From SIG673 sp045660565 (GTDB lineage Bacteria; Bacillota; Clostridia; Oscillospirales; CAG-272): 9,803 bases of DNA. Location: NCBI GenBank assembly GCA_045660565.1, contig JAZRDX010000020.1, forward strand, positions 1-9,803, given 5' to 3'. Positions 6,554 through 9,803 of the stretch are shown piece after piece. The notes under the pieces are model-generated. The model saw nothing but the letters and a program-made list of their open reading frames with translations, was not told where the DNA came from and searched no databases. The translations under genes were made by a program, and so were the position numbers. Position 1 is the stretch's first letter; each line of letters starts with the position of its first letter.

Positions 6554-6690
6554 AGACCGAACGTGATTGTAGCGGTGAAATGAACGGTAGCGCTAAAAAA
6601 ACATTCGCTGCCGCAAACAACTTAAAACCTTTGCGGGGCGGCGCCTTGCTTTTCGGCAGACGCCGCTCCCTTTCTTATGAAAGGACGAAA
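6554..6690 (+). promoter_or_regulatory. Gene-free stretch with a chain of competing hairpins
   Basis: Three further stems lie between the capsid gene and the next gene. H2 is CGGTAGCG (6585-6592) with CGCTGCCG (6606-6613), 8 bp with one G-T wobble. H3 is CCGCAAA (6611-6617) with TTTGCGG (6630-6636), 7 bp. H4 is GGGGCGGCG (6635-6643) with CGCCGCTCCC (6661-6670), 9 bp with a bulged T, followed by TTTCTT. H2 and H3 share 6611-6613, and H3 and H4 share 6635-6636. Neighbouring stems therefore cannot all be fully formed together, an arrangement like an attenuator. A frame starting at ATG 6580 runs open through the stretch into the next gene, but has no good Shine-Dalgarno. Confidence 0.5.
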
Positions 6691-6903
6691 ATGAAAATGA
6701 ATAACGGAAAACACATTGTTTTTATACCTAAAAGAGGAAGAAACGATAACGAAAGATACGTCGCGGTAAACGGCAGACGTATGCTTATAAAATGCGGTGA
6801 AAGCGTTGCTGTTCCTTATGAATTCAAGGAGATCATAGAGCAGAGCCAGAGACAGGACAGAGTGTCCGACGCGTACATCGCTGAAAACAGAAAAGACGAC
6901 TGA
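6691..6903 (+). CDS. Small head-associated protein (70 aa), unknown function
   Basis: The chosen start is ATG 6691, with GAAAGGA at 6679-6685 five bases upstream; a second ATG at 6697 is also possible. The open frame reaches back to 6580, but that would add 37 residues encoded by the hairpin region and lacks a Shine-Dalgarno. The product has a basic N-terminal strand (GKHIVFIPKRGR), then RYVAVNGRRMLIKCGESVAVPYEF, then a helical acidic/glutamine-rich end (IIEQSQRQDRVSDAY). The 'Y.aVNGrr.lIk.Ge.v.VP' core is familiar from small proteins located just after capsid genes in many Firmicute phages, where no function is assigned. Decoration or head-completion roles are guesses from position. No membrane segment or catalytic motif is present. 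The next gene's Shine-Dalgarno begins 11 bases after the stop. Confidence 0.78.
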   Translation: MKMNNGKHIVFIPKRGRNDNERYVAVNGRRMLIKCGESVAVPYEFKEIIEQSQRQDRVSDAYIAENRKDD

Positions 6904-6929
6904 TAGAAAATACAAAGGAGGAGCTAAAA

Positions 6930-7274
6930 ATGACAGTATCCGATGCTATTGACAGAGCTGAGGGCATCTACAAATTCGGCGGCGGTTACAGGCGGCTTAT
7001 TGAGTGGCTTTCAGAGCTTGAAGAAAAAATAAGCATAGAGCTTTTCCGCACGGAGAAAGAAAAGAATCTGAATATTAAAAGCGAGCTTACCGCTCCCGAT
7101 GCTTACGCGGAGCTTTATCCGCTTTATCTCGTTATGAAGAGCACCTTTGCCGAGGGTAGGTCTGATAAATACAATGATTACGCGCGGTTTTTTAATAGAG
7201 CGTATTCGGAATACGTTGACTATGTTAACAGGGCGAGAAAACCCGAAAAAACTGTCTATTACACTATTTTATAA
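6930..7274 (+). CDS. Putative head-tail connector / adaptor protein (114 aa)
   Basis: ATG 6930 is preceded by the near-perfect Shine-Dalgarno AAAGGAGG (6914-6921), the strongest in the window. The protein is predicted mostly helical: MTVSDAIDRAEGIYK, then RRLIEWLSELEEKISIELF, then a second helical part with DAYAELYPLYLVMKSTF and NDYARFFNRAYSEYVDYVNRARKP. The 'DaYaelYpLYL.mK....g...kYN.ya..FN.aY..y..y.nR' pattern is one I know from small proteins between capsid and neck/tail genes in Clostridia phages. Their all-helical make-up and position resemble connector proteins that sit under the portal (compare HK97 gp6 or SPP1 gp15), but I cannot establish homology by eye. It lies 15 bases before the 618-aa neck/tail gene and is probably co-translated with it. 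Confidence 0.7.
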   Translation: MTVSDAIDRAEGIYKFGGGYRRLIEWLSELEEKISIELFRTEKEKNLNIKSELTAPDAYAELYPLYLVMKSTFAEGRSDKYNDYARFFNRAYSEYVDYVNRARKPEKTVYYTIL

Positions 7275-7289
7275 CACGGAGGGAGCAGT

Positions 7290-9146
7290 ATGGAAGAGAT
7301 AAACGATTTATACGTTCCTAAAACGGCGGTTAAAAGCGTTGACGGCTTTTGCGGTTTTTCGACCGACGAAAGAGCGGAAGGCGGCACCCTCGTCCGCGCG
7401 GAAAACGTTTCTGACAGCTCTTTTCCCTCGGTTCGTCCGAGACCTCGCCGCGCTACTCTCGGAAAATACGGTAAAATTATCGCGGCTTTTGACGATGATC
7501 GGCTTGTAAGAATTGAGGACGGGGTGTTTTTTAACGGAGACACGGAGATAATGAGAGATTTTTTCTTCGATCACGTAGAACATAAAATCATGAAGGTGGG
7601 AAGCTACCTTGCGGCTATGCCGACAGGGGCGTATTTTAATACCGCGGACAGCACCGATTTTGGAATTACAAGCTCTACCTACCTTATGGGTGTTCAAGGC
7701 TCGGAAATTGCCACAGTCGATAAGAATTTTAACGTAATATCCGAATATACCGTTCTCGGCACAAAGCCGGCCGGCGCCTTAGATGGGAGCTTGTGGGCAA
7801 AGCCCAAGGCGGATGGCGGTTATGAAATGATGATATACGGAGATCACGAGTGGTATCCTTACGAGAGCTACGTAAGAATAAAGTGGCCGTCCCTTGCCAA
7901 AAAGCATAGAGTAGGCGAGGTTCTTGAATGCAGCGGTCTTGACAGGGAAATCGGGAAATATATACGGATAGCTCACACCGACGGTGAGCACATATACTTT
8001 GCGGGTGCCGCGCCGCATATAGAAAAAATAACTAATTATACGTTAAAACGGTATATGCCCACGCTTCAGCAGTTCACTTTGCTTGACGGAAGAATAGTGG
8101 GTGTGTTCTGCGGCTATGACGGAAACGGTAAATTTATAAGTAAGGCGTACGCAGGTGCGGTTAATAACCCGATTTCTTGGAGTGAATACGATGGCGGACT
8201 GTCTGCCGATATAGGAGGCAGCGAGGAGTTTACGGGTATTACTGAGTACCGCGGAGACGTGCTTGCGTTTACCGAAAATACGTTAGTCCGACTTAAAATT
8301 TCGGATAAAGAGATAACCGCGTCCACTCTGAAATGCGACGGGGTAAGAAAAAGAGACGGAAAGAGCATTGCGTGCATCGACGGAACGGTGTACTATAAAG
8401 GGAAAAACGGAATATACGCCTATGACGGCAGCTTCCCGAAAAAAATATCGGGGGCTCTTGATAAAGAACTGTTTTTTGCGGTTGCCGAAAAGCCTCTCGA
8501 GGCGCCGCCCGCTGAAGAGCTTCCCGATGACTATATCGGCGAACTGTTTCCCGGTGTTACCTTTTTTGATGCCGAGTCTCCGTCCCCGGCCGGAGTGTAT
8601 AACGGAAAATATTACGTTCGGCTTCAGGATAAAAAGGGAGGATCCGGTATTTACGTTTATAATACTGTAACTAAATGCTGGAGTATAGAAGACGACCCCG
8701 GGGTTACCGAGTTCTTTAAAACGGAAGAAAATCTTATGGCGGTTTGTAAAGACGGAAATGGCTCAAAGCTTGTTCTTTGGGACTATGACAGTGCCGATAT
8801 AAGTGCTGTTGACCGTTATACAAAAGACGGATATCCCGTTGTTGAAGACAAGGTGAGATGGTTTTTTGAAACGGGCAAGACCTTTGCAGATAACAAAAAC
8901 AACATGACACCGACAAGGTTGTTTTTAAAAGCGCGTCTTAAGTCGGGAGGCTCGCTTGGAGTAGGCTGTATCTGTAATGGTGAAAGCTTTCCGCGCAGAA
9001 CCGTGAGCGTAAGCGATACGCGCGGTGATAATTTTGAAATACCCTTGTCGGTAGGAAATTGCGACTCCGTGCGTCTTGCGGTTTACGGCAGGGGAGAGGC
9101 TGAGATGTTAGGCTACGGCGTAGAGCTAAGCTACAGCAAGGGCTAA
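7290..9146 (+). CDS. Large neck/tail structural protein, beta-rich (propeller-like)
   Basis: The product is 618 aa from ATG 7290, with GGAGGGAG at 7278-7285. The N terminus contains LVRAENVSDSSFPSVRPRPR (33-52), the usual opening of a large phage family whose members start with an '..eNm.....P.l.pRp.R' segment. The middle is a run of short beta strands with repeated aromatic/Gly-Asp patterns (YLAAMPTGAYFNT, HIYFAGAAPHIEKI, DGTVYYKGKNGIYAYDGSFPKKIS, GVYNGKYYVRLQ, GIYVYNTVTKCWSIEDD), as in beta-propeller proteins. Residues about 400-420 form a Pro/Glu-rich loop (EAPPAEELPDD). The C-terminal domain runs from VRWFFETGKTF through KARLKSGGSLGVG to YGRGEAEMLGYGVELSYSKG and matches the ending of the same family. 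Such proteins follow the head genes and are thought to act at the neck or tail, perhaps like the P22 gp10 plug; that comparison is inference. No peptidase or lysin motif was seen. Confidence 0.75.
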   Translation: MEEINDLYVPKTAVKSVDGFCGFSTDERAEGGTLVRAENVSDSSFPSVRPRPRRATLGKYGKIIAAFDDDRLVRIEDGVFFNGDTEIMRDFFFDHVEHKIMKVGSYLAAMPTGAYFNTADSTDFGITSSTYLMGVQGSEIATVDKNFNVISEYTVLGTKPAGALDGSLWAKPKADGGYEMMIYGDHEWYPYESYVRIKWPSLAKKHRVGEVLECSGLDREIGKYIRIAHTDGEHIYFAGAAPHIEKITNYTLKRYMPTLQQFTLLDGRIVGVFCGYDGNGKFISKAYAGAVNNPISWSEYDGGLSADIGGSEEFTGITEYRGDVLAFTENTLVRLKISDKEITASTLKCDGVRKRDGKSIACIDGTVYYKGKNGIYAYDGSFPKKISGALDKELFFAVAEKPLEAPPAEELPDDYIGELFPGVTFFDAESPSPAGVYNGKYYVRLQDKKGGSGIYVYNTVTKCWSIEDDPGVTEFFKTEENLMAVCKDGNGSKLVLWDYDSADISAVDRYTKDGYPVVEDKVRWFFETGKTFADNKNNMTPTRLFLKARLKSGGSLGVGCICNGESFPRRTVSVSDTRGDNFEIPLSVGNCDSVRLAVYGRGEAEMLGYGVELSYSKG

Positions 9147-9214
9147 AGCAGCTCGCAGTGGAGCCTTCCGGTATCTTCAGCTCTTGAAAACTTATAAAAG
9201 AAAGGATTATTTAA
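9147..9214 (+). other. Spacer before the XhlA-like gene
   Basis: This 68-base gap carries AAAGGA (9201-9206) eight bases before the TTG start of the next gene. No convincing hairpin or promoter is seen. Confidence 0.5.
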
Positions 9215-9508
9215 TTGAATACCGAAGAAATAAAAGAAAATATCCTTTTGAAGCTCAACGACCACGATAACCGTATTTCGGAGCTTGACCATAGGGTGAG
9301 CGGTCAGGAGGAGCAGATAAAGATTATAGGAGAGCTTTCGCTCAGTGTGAGAGAGCTTGCCGTAAATATGAAAAATATGGTAAGAGAGCAGATAAGTCAG
9401 AGCGAAAGAATCACAAGGCTCGAAAGAACACCGATTACAAGATATGAAACGATAATATGCGCGGTAATATCGGCGATAGCGGGCGCGCTTCTCGGTTTGT
9501 TCTTTTAG
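9215..9508 (+). CDS. XhlA-like / holin-associated coiled-coil membrane protein
   Basis: The 97-aa product uses a TTG start at 9215, supported by AAAGGA at 9201-9206; no ATG gives a full-length product. Residues 5-70 are charged and heptad-patterned (NDHDNRISELDHRVSGQEEQIKII, here split as NDHDNRISELDHRV and QEEQIKII; then SERITRLERTP), indicating a coiled coil. Residues about 79-97 are one hydrophobic membrane segment rich in Ala/Ile/Gly (VISAIAGALLGLFF). This coiled coil plus C-terminal anchor, with the 'RLE..P..R.....I..a..gAl.G' border, is typical of the haemolysin XhlA family, which works with the XhlB holin in the PBSX lysis cassette of Bacillus subtilis. A lysis role is therefore likely, but no holin partner or endolysin lies within the window. 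The 163-bp tandem repeat begins at the last base of its stop codon. Confidence 0.75.
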   Translation: MNTEEIKENILLKLNDHDNRISELDHRVSGQEEQIKIIGELSLSVRELAVNMKNMVREQISQSERITRLERTPITRYETIICAVISAIAGALLGLFF

Positions 9509-9670
9509 CGGGGAGCCCCCTCAGGCAGGTAGTTGAGATGTGTGCTTTAATAAAAAAGAAAACTACGGTTACGGAGTTTGCAAAGATTAATTTATCATAC
9601 CAAAAGCTTTGCGAAACCGAAAAGAAAAAATCACGAAAAAGTAACATCACGGCTGTCAAAAAAGTTTTTG
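9508..9670. repeat. 163-bp tandem repeat, copy 1
   Basis: This full-length unit is repeated immediately downstream with a period of exactly 163 bases. It contains a GC hairpin at its start (GCGGGGAGCCCCCTC, one arm mismatch in this copy) and a long imperfect stem GTTTGCAAAG (9576-9585) with CTTTGCGAAAC (9607-9617) around a 21-base loop. A short A/T hairpin CAAAAAAGTTTTTG (9657-9670) closes the unit. Because 163 is not a multiple of three, the array cannot encode a simple protein repeat. It is AT-rich compared with the phage genes. Confidence 0.93.
9586..9606 (-). promoter_or_regulatory. Candidate minus-strand extended -10 promoter within the repeat
   Basis: Read on the minus strand, this loop region contains TGGTATGATAAAT, an extended -10 (TGnTATGAT, one base from consensus). 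The -35 region 17 bases upstream (TTTCGG) is poor. The same element recurs 163 bases on, in copy 2. A minus-strand transcript from the copy 2 element would run towards lower coordinates into a GC hairpin (9671-9685) followed by CAAAAACTTTTTT, which is terminator-like. The evidence is motif matching only. Confidence 0.3.
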
Positions 9671-9803
9671 GCGGGGAGCCCCCGCAGGCAGGTAGTTGTG
9701 ATGTGTGCTTTAATAAAAAAAAAAACTACGGTTACGGAGTTTGCAAAGATTAATTTATCATACCAAAAGCTTTGCGAAACCGAAAAGAAAAAATCACGAA
9801 AAA
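9671..9803. repeat. 163-bp tandem repeat, copy 2 (partial, runs off the window)
   Basis: The 133 visible bases match copy 1 except at three positions (9684 G for T, 9699 T for A, 9721 A for G). The first two changes lie in hairpin arms. G9684 makes the stem GCGGGG/CCCCGC (9671-9676 with 9680-9685) perfect. T9699 makes GTGATGT (9698-9704) fully complementary to ACATCAC (9644-9650) in copy 1. The copy continues beyond the right edge, so the copy number is unknown. Confidence 0.93.

Noticed and set aside
9457..9753. 98-aa protein starting inside the XhlA-like gene and crossing the repeats
   Set aside because: It overlaps the membrane segment of the real gene in another frame and reads the two repeat copies in different frames.
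9508..9803. CRISPR array
   Set aside because: The repeated unit is 163 bases with almost no variable part; there are no short repeats separated by unique spacers and no cas genes.
9508..9803. Diversity-generating retroelement template/variable repeat pair
   Set aside because: The three differences are not adenine-directed, the copies are head-to-tail, and no reverse transcriptase is present.
1..9803. tRNA or rRNA genes
   Set aside because: No cloverleaf with a T-loop-like GTTCGAATC stretch and no rRNA signature was seen on either strand by eye.

Overview
The window is the head-morphogenesis module of a tailed phage or prophage, read entirely on the + strand. GC content is moderate, Shine-Dalgarno sequences are strong and Firmicute-like (AAAGGAGG, GGAGGG, AAGGAG), and starts are mixed ATG/GTG/TTG. 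The portal, N4-gp56-type capsid, scaffold, small connector proteins and XhlA-like protein all resemble families I know from phages of Clostridia, especially gut Oscillospirales/Lachnospirales-like hosts. The host assignment is an inference from family resemblance and translation signals.

Layout: 1-211, left edge with no supportable gene; 212-400, small two-CxxC zinc-ribbon protein; 426-935, acidic/basic protein in the small-terminase position, carrying a 48-bp internal duplication; 932-2296, large terminase (ATPase plus nuclease); 2418-4031, portal; 4028-4384, Prp-like cysteine protease in the prohead-protease position; 4464-5240, putative scaffold; 5260-6522, N4-gp56 family major capsid protein; 6523-6690, gene-free stretch full of hairpins; 6691-6903 and 6930-7274, small head/connector proteins; 7290-9146, large neck/tail beta-structure protein; 9215-9508, XhlA/holin-like coiled-coil membrane protein; 9508 to the end, a 163-bp tandem repeat (one full copy and a 133-base partial copy that continues off the window).

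Together the genes describe a procapsid assembly and packaging line. TerL, with the candidate small subunit, pumps DNA through the portal. The scaffold and capsid protein build the shell. The Prp-like protease probably matures it, because the capsid N terminus carries a sequence resembling the ribosomal protein L27 / phage 80alpha site cut by Prp. The small proteins and the 618-aa protein close the neck. Two gene pairs are coupled by 4-base stop/start overlaps, and several gene borders carry RNA hairpins, notably those bracketing the scaffold-capsid pair. No tail tube, tape measure, baseplate, lysin, integrase or repressor is visible, so either tail genes lie elsewhere or the element is unusually compact.
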